From Archangium lipolyticum (GTDB taxonomy: Bacteria > Myxococcota > Myxococcia > Myxococcales > Myxococcaceae), in the NCBI RefSeq assembly GCF_024623785.1, contig NZ_JANKBZ010000002.1:62001-126000 (forward strand): DNA of 64,000 bases, read 5' to 3'. Below the pieces are notes generated by a model. It was not told the DNA's origin and did no database searches. It saw only the letters and a list, made by a program, of their open reading frames with translations. The position numbers and the translations under genes were made by a program. Of this stretch, positions 1 through 8,634 are shown piece by piece. Numbering within the stretch: position 1 is the first letter of the stretch; the number at the start of each line of letters is the position of its first letter.

Positions 1-591
1 GATGACGACATCCACTTCCGCGTCATCAGCCCCTCGCTCTCCTACGAGCACCCCTGGTTCGAGGCCAGGGCCATGGCCCAGGTGCTCGACATCAACTACC
101 AGGTCAACTCCACCCAGGACCCGGCCATCCAGGGCTACAACCTGCGCGGCAACGTGAAGCTCAAGCTCAAGGGCATGGTGCCGTCGCTGCCCTTCGAGGT
201 GACGCCCTTCTTCAACGTGGCGCGCGTGGAGAACGATGTCGTCAACTCGGCCGCGGGTTACGGAAACCAGCTGCTCGAGACGCCCTTCGACGCGCTCACC
301 CTCTCCGCCGGCCTGGACGTCTTCATCTCCGGCAGGTCCGGCGTGGGCTTCAGCTACACGCGCGTGGCGGACCACACGCCTTCCTTCGTCCCCGCGGCGG
401 GCGGCAACCCCGCCAGCGAGGCCCTGCTCGGCACGCGCAACTCGTACCTCAACGTGGGCGCGACCTGGTGGCTGTTCGACCAGGTGGCCCTGGGCGCGCG
501 CGTGGCAACCTACGCGCGGGAGATCGACGGCAAGCCCGAGCTCGAGGAGCGGGACCTGTCGGCCTTCCTCACCCTTCGGATGGTTCTGTGA
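1..591 (+). CDS. Outer-membrane beta-barrel-like protein, C-terminal part
   Basis: The frame is open from the first base of the window, so the start codon lies outside it; the ATG at 73 is internal. The 196 visible residues are rich in alternating hydrophobic and polar stretches separated by short polar turns, which is the pattern of an outer-membrane beta-barrel. The chain ends in a short amphipathic strand (LTLRMVL), as many barrels do. A porin or a surface barrel is possible, but I cannot name the family. It is followed after 11 bases by the dehydrogenase gene, so co-transcription is possible. Confidence 0.55.
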   Translation, partial: DDDIHFRVISPSLSYEHPWFEARAMAQVLDINYQVNSTQDPAIQGYNLRGNVKLKLKGMVPSLPFEVTPFFNVARVENDVVNSAAGYGNQLLETPFDALTLSAGLDVFISGRSGVGFSYTRVADHTPSFVPAAGGNPASEALLGTRNSYLNVGATWWLFDQVALGARVATYAREIDGKPELEERDLSAFLTLRMVL

Positions 592-602
592 AAGGCACGG
601 TC

Positions 603-1373
603 ATGGGAGAGCTGACTGGGAAGTGCGCGCTCGTCACGGGCGCGGCGAGCGGTATCGGGCGAGCGGTGGCGGAGGACCTGGGGGCGCGTGGGGCCCGGGT
701 GCTGGTGTCGGACCTGGACGAGGCCGGCGCGAGTGCCGTGGCGGCGGGGATTCCCGGTGCCATCGCGCAGCGGGCGGACGTGTCCTCGCGCGAGGACTGC
801 CGGGCGCTGGTGGACCGGGCGCAGCGGGAGTGGGAGCGGCTGGACATCCTGGTGAACAACGCCGGCCTTCAGCACGTGGCGCCGGTGGAGGAGTTCCCGG
901 AGGACCGCTGGGAGCAGATGATCCGCATCATGCTGGTGGGGCCCTTCCTGTTGACGAAGTACGCCCTGCCGTTGATGTACGCGCGCAAGTGGGGGCGCAT
1001 CATCAACGTCTCCTCGCTGCACGGGCTGGTGGCCTCGCCGTACAAGTCGGCCTACATCTCGGCGAAGCACGGCCTGATGGGGCTGACGAAGACGGTGGCG
1101 CTGGAGGCGGCGGACAAGGGCGTGACGGTCAACGCCATCTGCCCCAGCTACGTGCGCACGCCGCTGGTGGAGAAGCAGATCGCCGACCAGGCCCGGGTGA
1201 ATGGCATCACCGAGGCCGAGGTCATCCAGCGCATCATGCTGGCCCCGGCGGCGGTGAAGCGCCTGCTGGAGCCGAGCGAGGTGGCCGCCTACATCGCCTT
1301 CCTGTGCTCGGAGGCCGCGGGCGGCATCACCGGGGCCGCCCAGGTCATGGACTGCGGCTGGACGGCCCGCTGA
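603..1373 (+). CDS. 3-hydroxybutyrate dehydrogenase-like SDR
   Basis: Classical short-chain dehydrogenase/reductase of 256 residues, a usual length. It shows the Rossmann motif TGAASGIG near residue 12, NNAG near 85, Ser138, Tyr151 and Lys155 as the catalytic set, and the segment GLVASPYKSAYISAKHG, which is characteristic of D-beta-hydroxybutyrate dehydrogenases, as is the C-terminal CGWTAR. The likely reaction is NAD-dependent interconversion of 3-hydroxybutyrate and acetoacetate in the cytosol, for example in polyhydroxybutyrate turnover. ATG 603 is chosen because the protein then begins just before the first beta strand. A GTG at 588 in the same frame is a close alternative. It converges with the transporter at 1378. 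Confidence 0.85.
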   Translation: MGELTGKCALVTGAASGIGRAVAEDLGARGARVLVSDLDEAGASAVAAGIPGAIAQRADVSSREDCRALVDRAQREWERLDILVNNAGLQHVAPVEEFPEDRWEQMIRIMLVGPFLLTKYALPLMYARKWGRIINVSSLHGLVASPYKSAYISAKHGLMGLTKTVALEAADKGVTVNAICPSYVRTPLVEKQIADQARVNGITEAEVIQRIMLAPAAVKRLLEPSEVAAYIAFLCSEAAGGITGAAQVMDCGWTAR

Positions 1374-1377
1374 AGTC

Positions 1378-2757
1378 TCAGGCCACCTCGCGCTTCCCAT
1401 CGGTCCCCGCGGCGCCGTCCGCGGGGGCCGGGGCGGGTGCCTCGGAGAGCTTCTCCCGGAACGTCTCGGCGGAGAGGTACACGGAGACGAGGGTGACGAG
1501 CGCCAGGCCCACCATGTAGAGCGACACGGGCCATGCCTTGCCGCCGGACTCCGTCAGCAGCCAGGTGGCGACGAGGGGCGAGAGGCCGCCGGCGAACACC
1601 GAGGCGAGCTGGTAGCCCAGCGAGGCGCCGCTGTAGCGCACGCGCGTGCCGAAGAGCTCGGAGAAGAAGCTGGCCTGGGGCCCGTACATGGCCGCGTGGG
1701 CGATGATGCCCAGCGTGATGGCCAGCACGATGAGGCCCGTCTCCTTGGTGTCGATGAGCCAGAAGAAGGGAAAGGCCAGCAGCGCGCACCCCACGGCGCC
1801 ACCGATATAGACGGGGCGGCGGCCGAACACATCCGACAGGGCTCCGAACGCGGGAATGGCCACCAGGTGGACGGCGGTGGCCGCGAGCACCCCGTTGAGC
1901 ATGGTGGAGCGCTCCAGCCCGAGCTGCCCGGTGCCGTAGGTGAGCACGAACGTGGTGACGATGTAGAAGAAGCCGTTCTCCGCGAAGCGCGCGCCCATGG
2001 CGAGGAGGATCTGCCTGGGGTATTTGCGCAGCGCCTCGAGCGCGGGGATCTTCGGGGTCGCGCTGGAGGCCTTCTCCGCGGCCTTGTGCGCCTGGAAGGC
2101 GGGCGACTCGGCGACGCTCATGCGGATGAAGACGCCAATGCCGATGAGCACCGCGCTGAAGAGGAAGGGCACGCGCCAGCCCCAAGAGAGGAACTGCTCC
2201 TCGTTCCGGGAGAAGACGGAGAACACGCCGTTGGCCACCAGCAGGCCCGCGGGCGCGCCCATCTGCGGCCAGCTCCCGTAGAAGCCGCGCCGGTTGCTGG
2301 GGGCGTGCTCCACCGCCATGAGCACCGCTCCGCCCCACTCACCGCCCAGCCCGAAGCCCTGCAGCACGCGCATCAACACCAGCAGGATGGGCGCCCACAC
2401 GCCGATGCTCTCGTAGGTGGGCAGCAGCCCGATGGCGAACGTGGCCGCGCCCATGATCATCAGCGTGGCGCTCAGCATGGACTTGCGCCCGAGCTTGTCG
2501 CCGAAGTGGCCGAAGATGACGCCGCCGAGCGGACGCGCCACGAAGCCCACCGCGAAGGTGGCGAACGCGGCCAGCGTGCCCATCAGCGGGTCGAACGAGG
2601 GGAAGAAGAGGCGGTTGAAGACGAGCGCCGCCGCCGTTCCATAGAGGAAGAAGTCGTACCACTCCACGGCCGTGCCGATGAAGCTGGCGGCGGCCACCTT
2701 CCAGATGGACGACTCCAGGGGCTGCTCGGGCGGCCGGGCCGCGTCGGTTGGCGTCAC
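1378..2757 (-). CDS. MFS transporter, metabolite:H+ symporter (MHS) type
   Basis: 459 residues with about 12 hydrophobic segments. The N-terminal AVEWYDFFLYG and the loop GHFGDKLGRKS (residues 83-93) are signatures of the MHS branch of the major facilitator superfamily, which includes ProP- and ShiA-like symporters for organic acids and compatible solutes. It should sit in the inner membrane and import a small organic acid by proton symport. The start is GTG. The stop lies 4 bases from the convergent dehydrogenase stop, so a hydroxy-acid substrate is possible, but that is only inference from position. Confidence 0.85.
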   Translation of the reverse strand: MTPTDAARPPEQPLESSIWKVAAASFIGTAVEWYDFFLYGTAAALVFNRLFFPSFDPLMGTLAAFATFAVGFVARPLGGVIFGHFGDKLGRKSMLSATLMIMGAATFAIGLLPTYESIGVWAPILLVLMRVLQGFGLGGEWGGAVLMAVEHAPSNRRGFYGSWPQMGAPAGLLVANGVFSVFSRNEEQFLSWGWRVPFLFSAVLIGIGVFIRMSVAESPAFQAHKAAEKASSATPKIPALEALRKYPRQILLAMGARFAENGFFYIVTTFVLTYGTGQLGLERSTMLNGVLAATAVHLVAIPAFGALSDVFGRRPVYIGGAVGCALLAFPFFWLIDTKETGLIVLAITLGIIAHAAMYGPQASFFSELFGTRVRYSGASLGYQLASVFAGGLSPLVATWLLTESGGKAWPVSLYMVGLALVTLVSVYLSAETFREKLSEAPAPAPADGAAGTDGKREVA

Positions 2758-2854
2758 GGTGTCTTCTCTCTCGGTCTGGGGTGAAGAAGCTCCTGCATAG
2801 CCTCTTCACCCGTGGGAGGACAACGGGGCCTCCCACGGGGAGTGGAACGAGGGC

Positions 2855-3748
2855 TCAGTAGGCGTTGGCGGCCACGTCCGCGCGGACCTTGCCCACGATG
2901 CCTTCCCAGTTGCCGTTGCCGGAGTGGCTGTAGGCCTCACCGTCATCCCGGAACTTCACCGTGTGGTAGGACCACTTGGCCCGGCCGTCGCTGCACGCGC
3001 TGGTGCCCGTGTTCAGCGTGCCGCCGCAGAACCAGTCGCCCGGGTTGCAGTAGGAGCCGCCGGAGGAGCCGGAGACGCCGCCGGTGGTGTGGTAGGCCAC
3101 GGCCTCGTCATCCTGGCCGGGCAGCACGCCGGAGTAGGCCGTGCCCTTGGCGCCAGCGAAGTTGTAGAACCAGATGGCGCGCGTGGTGTTGTGGTTGTAC
3201 ATGGCGCGCGCCGTGGTGGTGACCAGGTCGCTCACGATGGGATCGCCCACCGCCCAGTCGCCGTGGTCGGCCAGCTCGCTGCCTCCGCTGGCGCCCGAGG
3301 CCACGTCCACCCACTTGATGTTCCAGCCCGTCTGCGTGGTGCCGTCGGTGTTGCCGCACACGCCGCTGGAGTTGGGCGTGGCGTTCTTCTTGTAGCGCGC
3401 CGAGCCGCCGTACAGCGCCAGCGTGTAGCCGATCTGCAGATCCCCCGCGCTGTGCACGGCGATGTAGCACCAGTTGTTTCCGGTGCAGAAGCAGTCGAGC
3501 GCGTTGCGGATGTAGGCGTTCTGCGAGCCGATGCTCTGCGAGCCGTTCCAATTGACGGCCTTCTTGTTCACGCCGGCCGCGGCGGTGCTCGGGCCCCAGT
3601 TGGAGAAGTCGGCGTAGTTGCCGATCTGCGTTCCACCGCCGTTCTTGCCGTGGATCCACAGCGTGTAGTTGGTGGCCGATGCCTCCGGTGCGGCGAGGAG
3701 GGCGGCGGTTGCGGCCGCGAGGACGGCCGTGCGGACGGATGCGCTCAT
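2855..3748 (-). CDS. Secreted alpha/beta-hydrolase-like protein
   Basis: 297 residues with an N-terminal signal peptide (basic start, Ala/Leu-rich core, ASA cleavage region). After it come LWIHGK, which resembles the oxyanion strand-loop of alpha/beta hydrolases, and VHSAGD, which fits the nucleophile elbow (Ser). Candidate acid and His residues lie in QDDEAVAYH and EAYSHSGNG. The protein is Cys-rich, as expected for an exported disulphide-bonded enzyme. I do not recognise a named family, and substrate and activity are unknown. ATG 3748 has a GGGAG ribosome site about 8 bases upstream; an upstream extension in the same frame lacks these features. The gene stands alone behind a strong hairpin. 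Confidence 0.6.
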   Translation of the reverse strand: MSASVRTAVLAAATAALLAAPEASATNYTLWIHGKNGGGTQIGNYADFSNWGPSTAAAGVNKKAVNWNGSQSIGSQNAYIRNALDCFCTGNNWCYIAVHSAGDLQIGYTLALYGGSARYKKNATPNSSGVCGNTDGTTQTGWNIKWVDVASGASGGSELADHGDWAVGDPIVSDLVTTTARAMYNHNTTRAIWFYNFAGAKGTAYSGVLPGQDDEAVAYHTTGGVSGSSGGSYCNPGDWFCGGTLNTGTSACSDGRAKWSYHTVKFRDDGEAYSHSGNGNWEGIVGKVRADVAANAY

Positions 3749-3778
3749 GGGGGGTGCTCCCTGTGATGGGGGGGTATT

Positions 3779-3801
3779 GCCCGCCTGGAAACCAGGCGGG
3801 C
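3779..3801. terminator. Perfect 10-bp hairpin between efflux operon and secreted protein
   Basis: GCCCGCCTGG, loop AAA, then its exact reverse complement. It lies between the tolC-like stop (3881) and the start of the next minus-strand gene (3748). It has the shape of a terminator stem but no T-run follows on the minus strand, so it may be Rho-assisted or a leader hairpin. Confidence 0.5.
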
Positions 3802-3880
3802 AGGGAAGCACGCTACCCCAGGATTCCCCGTGAATCAGCGTCCGATTCTCAAAACATGACAAACAGAGAACGGAGCGGCC

Positions 3881-5224
3881 TCACGGCTCGCGGCCGAGCG
3901 CGCGCGCCAGCTCCGTGCGCGCGGTGGCCAGGTTGTAGGCGGCCTGGACACGCTGCACCGCGGCATTGGTGGCGGACAGCTGCGCGTCGGACAGCTCGAT
4001 GATGTTGCCCACCCCCGCGCGGTAGCGGCCCTCGGCCAGGCGCAGCCGCTCGCGGGCATTGGTCAGCGCCTCCTCCGCGGCGGCCACGCTCTCGCTCGCG
4101 GCGGTCACCGAGAGCTGCGCGCGCTCCACCTCCAGGCGCACCTGCTGCCGCAGCGCGTCACGCTGGGCCTGGATGCTGCTCAGGTTGGCCTGCTGCTCGC
4201 GCACCTGGGCGCGGGTGAGGCCGCCCTGGAAGATCTGCCAGCTCAGTCCCACCTGTCCGGTCACCCCCCAGTTCAGGTTCGCCGGGTTGGTGCCCGAGTC
4301 CGTCGCCGACACCGAGGCGGAGAAGCTCGGCCAGTAGTTGGCGCGCGTGGCGGAGATCTGCAGCTCCTGGGCGCGGAGCTGGTGCTCGCTCGCGCTCAGG
4401 TCCGGCCGGCCCTGGAACGCGAGGTCCACCAGGGCCTCGACGGACTGGTCCTCGCCCTCCACGACGCCCACCACCTCGTCCTGAAGGGTGTAGTGGGTGG
4501 AGCCCTCGAGGCCCATGGCCTGGTTGAGCTGGGCCTTGCTGGTGGCGGCGTTGTTGCGCGCCTGGATGAGCTGCACCTGGGCGTTGGCCACCGCCGTGCG
4601 CTGCTGCAGCAGGTCGATCTCCGGCTTGTTGCCCACCTGCACCAGGGCCTGGGCCTGGGCCAGGTGCGCCTTCTCGTTCTCCAGCGTCTCCTGGGCCACC
4701 TGCACCAGGGCCTGCTGCGCCAGGGCGTTGAAGTAGACGGTCTGCACGTTGGCCAGCACGTCGAGCAACGTCTGGGCCTCGGTGGCGCCCTGGGCCTCGG
4801 CGGACTGCTGCGAGGCACGCCACCGGCCGGTGGTGCGGCCGAAGTCCCAGATGAGCTGGTTGACCGAGGCGCCCAGGTTGAGTCCCTCGCGGCTGATGAA
4901 GCCGGAGGAGGTCGTCGGCAGGCCGTCGTCACCGTCACTGTCGCGCAGGGAGCGCTGGTAGGTGGCGCTGGCGCTCACCTGGGGCAGCAGCGAGGAGAAG
5001 TTCTGGTCCACGCGGGCGTTGGCCGCGGCGGTGCTGGCCTGGGCCTGGCGCAACTGCGGCTGCCGCTCGCGGGCGGTGCGCAGCGCGTCCTTCAAGGTGA
5101 GCACGCGCTGGGGCCGGGCCTGCGCTTGGGCCGGGGCCTGGGTGGGGACCAGGGCCGGGGCCTGGGCGTAGGCCGGCGCCGTGGCCAGCAGGGGAATGGC
5201 GAGGAAGGGGAAGAAGGGACGCAT
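3881..5224 (-). CDS. TolC-family outer-membrane efflux protein
   Basis: 447 residues with a signal peptide (MRPFFPFLAIPLLATAPAYAQ) followed by a long, Ala/Gln-rich, heptad-like helical protein with the duplicated pattern of outer-membrane efflux proteins; for example NLGASVNQLIWDFGRT and QVGLSWQIFQGG are the paired strand regions that start each half. It should form a trimeric channel in the outer membrane that docks with MacA. Start 5224 is chosen because its ATG overlaps the MacB permease stop by one base (TGATG), which indicates translational coupling, and because it places the signal peptide first. It is the last gene of the efflux operon. Confidence 0.93.
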   Translation of the reverse strand: MRPFFPFLAIPLLATAPAYAQAPALVPTQAPAQAQARPQRVLTLKDALRTARERQPQLRQAQASTAAANARVDQNFSSLLPQVSASATYQRSLRDSDGDDGLPTTSSGFISREGLNLGASVNQLIWDFGRTTGRWRASQQSAEAQGATEAQTLLDVLANVQTVYFNALAQQALVQVAQETLENEKAHLAQAQALVQVGNKPEIDLLQQRTAVANAQVQLIQARNNAATSKAQLNQAMGLEGSTHYTLQDEVVGVVEGEDQSVEALVDLAFQGRPDLSASEHQLRAQELQISATRANYWPSFSASVSATDSGTNPANLNWGVTGQVGLSWQIFQGGLTRAQVREQQANLSSIQAQRDALRQQVRLEVERAQLSVTAASESVAAAEEALTNARERLRLAEGRYRAGVGNIIELSDAQLSATNAAVQRVQAAYNLATARTELARALGREP

Positions 5225-6456
5225 CACTCGTACCTCAGGGCGTCGATGGGATCGAGCTTGCTTGCCTTGCGCGCCGGGTAGAGGCCGAAGCCCACGCCGA
5301 CGAGCGCACTGAAACCGAGCGCCAGCAGGATGACGTCCGGCCGGACGAGCAGGGGCCATTGGAATTGGGACGCGAGGAACCGGGCCACGCCGAGCCCCGC
5401 CGCCGCGCCGATGAGTCCTCCCAGGAGCGACAGCGTCAGCGCCTCGATGAGGAACTGGGCGAGGATGTCCTGGGGCCTGGCGCCCACCGCCACGCGCACG
5501 CCAATTTCGCGGGTGCGCTCGGTGACGCTCACCAACATGATGTTCATGATGCCGATGCCGCCCACCACCAGGGACACGGCGGCGATGGAGGCCAGCAGCA
5601 GGCTGAGCGTCTCGGTGCTCTGCTGCCGGCTGTTGGCCAGCTCGGACAGGTCCCGGATGTCGAAGTCATTGGCGGCGTCATCGGCCAGCCGGTGCCGCTC
5701 GCGCAGCAGCGTGGTGACGTCCTGCTGGGCCTTCGCGGTGCCGGCGGTGGCATCGGCCTGCACGTAGATGATGCCGGTGATGAACTTGCCCAGGCTCTGG
5801 GACTGCACCTGCCGTTGGAAGGTGGTGGCGGGCACGAGGATGCTGTCGTCGTAGTCCTGCCCCATGGGCGACTGCCCCTTGCGCGCCGTCATCCCGATGA
5901 TGGTGAAGGGCGTCTTCTTGATGCGGATGACCTGGCCCACCGGGTCGAAGCCCGCGCCATAGAGCTTCTCCACCACCGTCTGGCCGATGACGGCCACCTT
6001 GGCTCCGGCCTCCACGTCCGCCTCGGTGAAGCGCCGGCCCTGGGCGATGGTCCAGCCGCGCACGTCGAAGAAGTCGGGCGTGGTGCCCGTCACGTTCGTC
6101 GTCCAGTTCTGGTCCTCGGAGAACACCTGGGTGTTCGTGCGCATCTCCGGGGCGGCGGCCTGCACGCTCGACACCTGCGTGCGGATGGCCGCCAGGTCGT
6201 CCCAGGTGATGCTGGGCTGGCTGCCGAAGCCTCCCCGCGCGCCTCCCGAGTTGTTGGAGCCGGGCATGACGATGAGCAGGTTGGTGCCCATGGAGTCGAA
6301 CACCTTCTGGACGCTGGCGCGCGCGCCATCGCCAATGGCCACCATGGCGATGACGGCGCCCACGCCGATGATGATGCCCAGGGCGGTGAGGAAGGAGCGC
6401 ATCTTGCTGCGCAGCAGCGAGCGCACCGCCAGCATCATCGTTTCCAGCAGGTTCAT
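5224..6456 (-). CDS. macB: MacB-type ABC transporter permease
   Basis: 410 residues. The start (ETMMLAVRSLLRSKMRSFLTALGIIIGVGAVIAM) is the typical MacB first transmembrane segment, a large periplasmic MacB core domain follows to about residue 270, and three more membrane segments end the protein, including GGIGIMNIMLVSVTERTREIG and GLYPARKASKLDPIDALRYE. In MacAB-TolC pumps this subunit performs mechanotransmission, driving export of periplasmic substrates through TolC. Here the ATPase is a separate gene, not fused as in E. coli MacB. Its ATG overlaps the ATPase stop by four bases (ATGA). Confidence 0.92.
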   Translation of the reverse strand: MNLLETMMLAVRSLLRSKMRSFLTALGIIIGVGAVIAMVAIGDGARASVQKVFDSMGTNLLIVMPGSNNSGGARGGFGSQPSITWDDLAAIRTQVSSVQAAAPEMRTNTQVFSEDQNWTTNVTGTTPDFFDVRGWTIAQGRRFTEADVEAGAKVAVIGQTVVEKLYGAGFDPVGQVIRIKKTPFTIIGMTARKGQSPMGQDYDDSILVPATTFQRQVQSQSLGKFITGIIYVQADATAGTAKAQQDVTTLLRERHRLADDAANDFDIRDLSELANSRQQSTETLSLLLASIAAVSLVVGGIGIMNIMLVSVTERTREIGVRVAVGARPQDILAQFLIEALTLSLLGGLIGAAAGLGVARFLASQFQWPLLVRPDVILLALGFSALVGVGFGLYPARKASKLDPIDALRYE

Positions 6457-7199
6457 GAAACGGCCTCCTCGAGCGGGGGCACTTCCGCGGGGACCGGCTC
6501 CTGACGCCTGTCCGAGATGATGCGCCCGTCCTTCACCACCACCACGCGGCCGGAGTACCCGGCGATGTCCGGCTCGTGCGTCACCAGCACGAGCGTGATG
6601 CCCTCCTGGCGCAGCTCCTGGAAGAGCGCCATCACCTCGATGCTGGTGCGCGAGTCCAGGTTGCCCGTGGGCTCGTCGGCGAGGATGACGCGCGGCCGGC
6701 TCACCAGGGCCCGGGCAATGGCCACGCGCTGCTGCTGTCCACCCGAGAGCTGGCGCGGGTGGTGGTCCAGGCGGGCGCCCAGGCCCACCCGCTCGAGCGC
6801 CTCGCGCGAGCGCCGCCGCCGTTCGCGCGCGGGCACCCCGGCGTAGAGCATGGGCAGCTCCACGTTCTCCAGGGCCGTGGTGCGCGCCAGCAGGTTGAAG
6901 CTCTGGAAGACGAAGCCCAGGGTGCGGTTGCGCACCATGGCCAGGCCGGTGCGGTCCAGGCGCGACACGTCCTGGCCGTCCAGCAGGTACTGGCCCGCGG
7001 TGGGCCGGTCCAGGCATCCCAGGATGTTCATCAGCGTGGACTTGCCCGAGCCGCTCGAGCCCATGATGGACACGAACTCGCCGGCCTCCACGGTGAAGTC
7101 CACGCCCCGCAGGGCCGCCACCTCCACGTCTCCCGTCTTGTAGATCTTGCTCACGCCCCGTAGCGCGATGAGCGGCGTCTGCTCACGATTCCCGTCCAT
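6453..7199 (-). CDS. macB: MacB-type ABC transporter ATP-binding protein
   Basis: 248 residues with Walker [10 protein letters not shown]-loop in FVFQSFNLL, signature LSGGQQQR, Walker B VILADEP and the switch His in LVTHEPD. The LolD/MacB subfamily spacing is clear. It powers the neighbouring MacB permease. ATG 7199 is preferred because GGAGAG lies about 7 bases upstream; an ATG five codons earlier (7214) is possible. Only about 18 bases separate it from the MacA stop, so it belongs to the same operon. Confidence 0.93.
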   Translation of the reverse strand: MDGNREQTPLIALRGVSKIYKTGDVEVAALRGVDFTVEAGEFVSIMGSSGSGKSTLMNILGCLDRPTAGQYLLDGQDVSRLDRTGLAMVRNRTLGFVFQSFNLLARTTALENVELPMLYAGVPARERRRRSREALERVGLGARLDHHPRQLSGGQQQRVAIARALVSRPRVILADEPTGNLDSRTSIEVMALFQELRQEGITLVLVTHEPDIAGYSGRVVVVKDGRIISDRRQEPVPAEVPPLEEAVS

Positions 7200-7217
7200 G
7201 GTGCGCCTCTCCACCGC

Positions 7218-8588
7218 CTAGAAGGGTCCCCGGCCGAATCCGCCGCCCCGTCCGCCGCCGGCGCCCCTGGTGCCCGGCAGCTGGCCCGAGCCCGTGCCCT
7301 GCGGTGCCTGGGCGCCCGCGGCCAGGGCGGTGATGACCTGGTCGCCCTCGCGCAGCTCGCCCTCCACCTCCGTATACGTGCCGTCCGTCACGCCCGGCTT
7401 CACGCGCACGGGCCGGGGCCGCCCCTCGCGCAGGACGAACACCGTCTTGGTTCCGGGCGCGGGCTTCTCCGCCGCTCCCGCGCCGCCCGTGCCGGTGCCC
7501 GCCGCGCCGGGACGCGCGCCCGCGGCGCCCTCGGCGGGCTGGGGCGGACGGAAGCGCAGCGCCGCGTTGGGCACGGTGATGACGTTCTCCCGGTGCGCGG
7601 TGATGAAGGTGACGTTGGCCGTCATGCCCGGCTTGAGCTTCAGCTCGGGGTTCTCCACGTCGATGACGGCGTCATAGGTGACGACGTTCTGCACCGTCTG
7701 GGAGGCGTTGCGGATCTGCCGGATCTTTCCCTCGAAGCTCACCCCGGGCCAGGCATCCACCGTGAAGGTGGCGCGCATGCCATCCTCCAACCGGCCCACG
7801 TCGGACTCGGCGACGCTGGTGTTCACCTGCATCTTCCGCAGGTCCTCGGCGATGGTGAACAGGGTGGGCGCCTGCAGCGAGGCCGCCACCGTCTGGCCCA
7901 CGTCCACGCTGCGCGAGATGACGATGCCGTCCGTGGGCGACACGATGGTGGCGTAGCGCAGGTTCACCTCCGCCTCGTTGAGCGCCGCCTGGGCCTGCGC
8001 CAGCGCGGCCTCGGACGAGGTCACCTGGGCCTGGGCCGACTGGGCCGTGGCCTCCGCGGTGTCCAGCTCCGCCTGGGCGATGAACTGCTGATCACGCAGG
8101 GTCCGGGCGCGGTCGGCCTGGCGGCGGGAGTTCTCCGCCTCCACTCGCGCCCGCTGCACGTTGGCCCTCGCCGCCGTCAGGTTGGCCCGGGACCGCTCCA
8201 CCGCCGCCTGGAGGAGCTGCGGGTCGATGCGGGCGATCACCTGACCCTTCTTCACCGGCGAGTTGAAGTCGACGAGGATCTCCTGGATGCGGCCGGACAC
8301 CTGGCTGCCCACCTGCACCGTGACCAGGGCGGACACCGTGCCGGTCGCCGTCACGCGCGACTCGACGTCGCGACGCTGCACCGCCGCCGTCTCGAAGCTG
8401 GCCGCTGGATCCTTCGCCTTGGGCCGGGCCAGCCATACGCCCGCGCCCACCACTGCGGCGATGATCAGCAACCACAGCCCCCACCGCCTGGGCATGCGCC
8501 AGCGCCGCGCCGGCTCGGTCGGCACGGGCAGGGGCTTCATGGGGGCGGACATCTCCTCGCGTCGCTGCGACTCGCTCGTGGACTTCAT
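7218..8588 (-). CDS. macA: MacA-like periplasmic adaptor (RND/HlyD family)
   Basis: 456 residues. One N-terminal membrane anchor (about residues 35-53) is followed by a lipoyl-like half-motif (VQVGSQVSGRIQEILVDFNS), a long coiled coil of about 100 residues (roughly 115-215), the second lipoyl half (ATIVSPTDGIVISRSVDVGQTV), and beta-barrel and membrane-proximal domains. It bridges MacB and TolC. A low-complexity Ala/Gly/Pro insert (about 350-380) and a Gly/Arg-rich tail (GGGRGGGFGRGPF) are unusual extras. The exact start is uncertain: ATG at 8588, 8552 or 8540. It begins 46 bases after the histidine kinase stop. Confidence 0.9.
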   Translation of the reverse strand: MKSTSESQRREEMSAPMKPLPVPTEPARRWRMPRRWGLWLLIIAAVVGAGVWLARPKAKDPAASFETAAVQRRDVESRVTATGTVSALVTVQVGSQVSGRIQEILVDFNSPVKKGQVIARIDPQLLQAAVERSRANLTAARANVQRARVEAENSRRQADRARTLRDQQFIAQAELDTAEATAQSAQAQVTSSEAALAQAQAALNEAEVNLRYATIVSPTDGIVISRSVDVGQTVAASLQAPTLFTIAEDLRKMQVNTSVAESDVGRLEDGMRATFTVDAWPGVSFEGKIRQIRNASQTVQNVVTYDAVIDVENPELKLKPGMTANVTFITAHRENVITVPNAALRFRPPQPAEGAAGARPGAAGTGTGGAGAAEKPAPGTKTVFVLREGRPRPVRVKPGVTDGTYTEVEGELREGDQVITALAAGAQAPQGTGSGQLPGTRGAGGGRGGGFGRGPF

Positions 8589-8634
8589 GTCCGGAGATCT
8601 AGGCGCCGCGATGTTTCGGTGAATCTCGTCTTTG

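Noticed and set aside
2758-2854. Possible promoter between the MFS gene and the secreted hydrolase-like gene
   Set aside because: No hexamer pair fits well, and both genes run in the same direction, so a simple read-through or an unseen promoter is equally likely.
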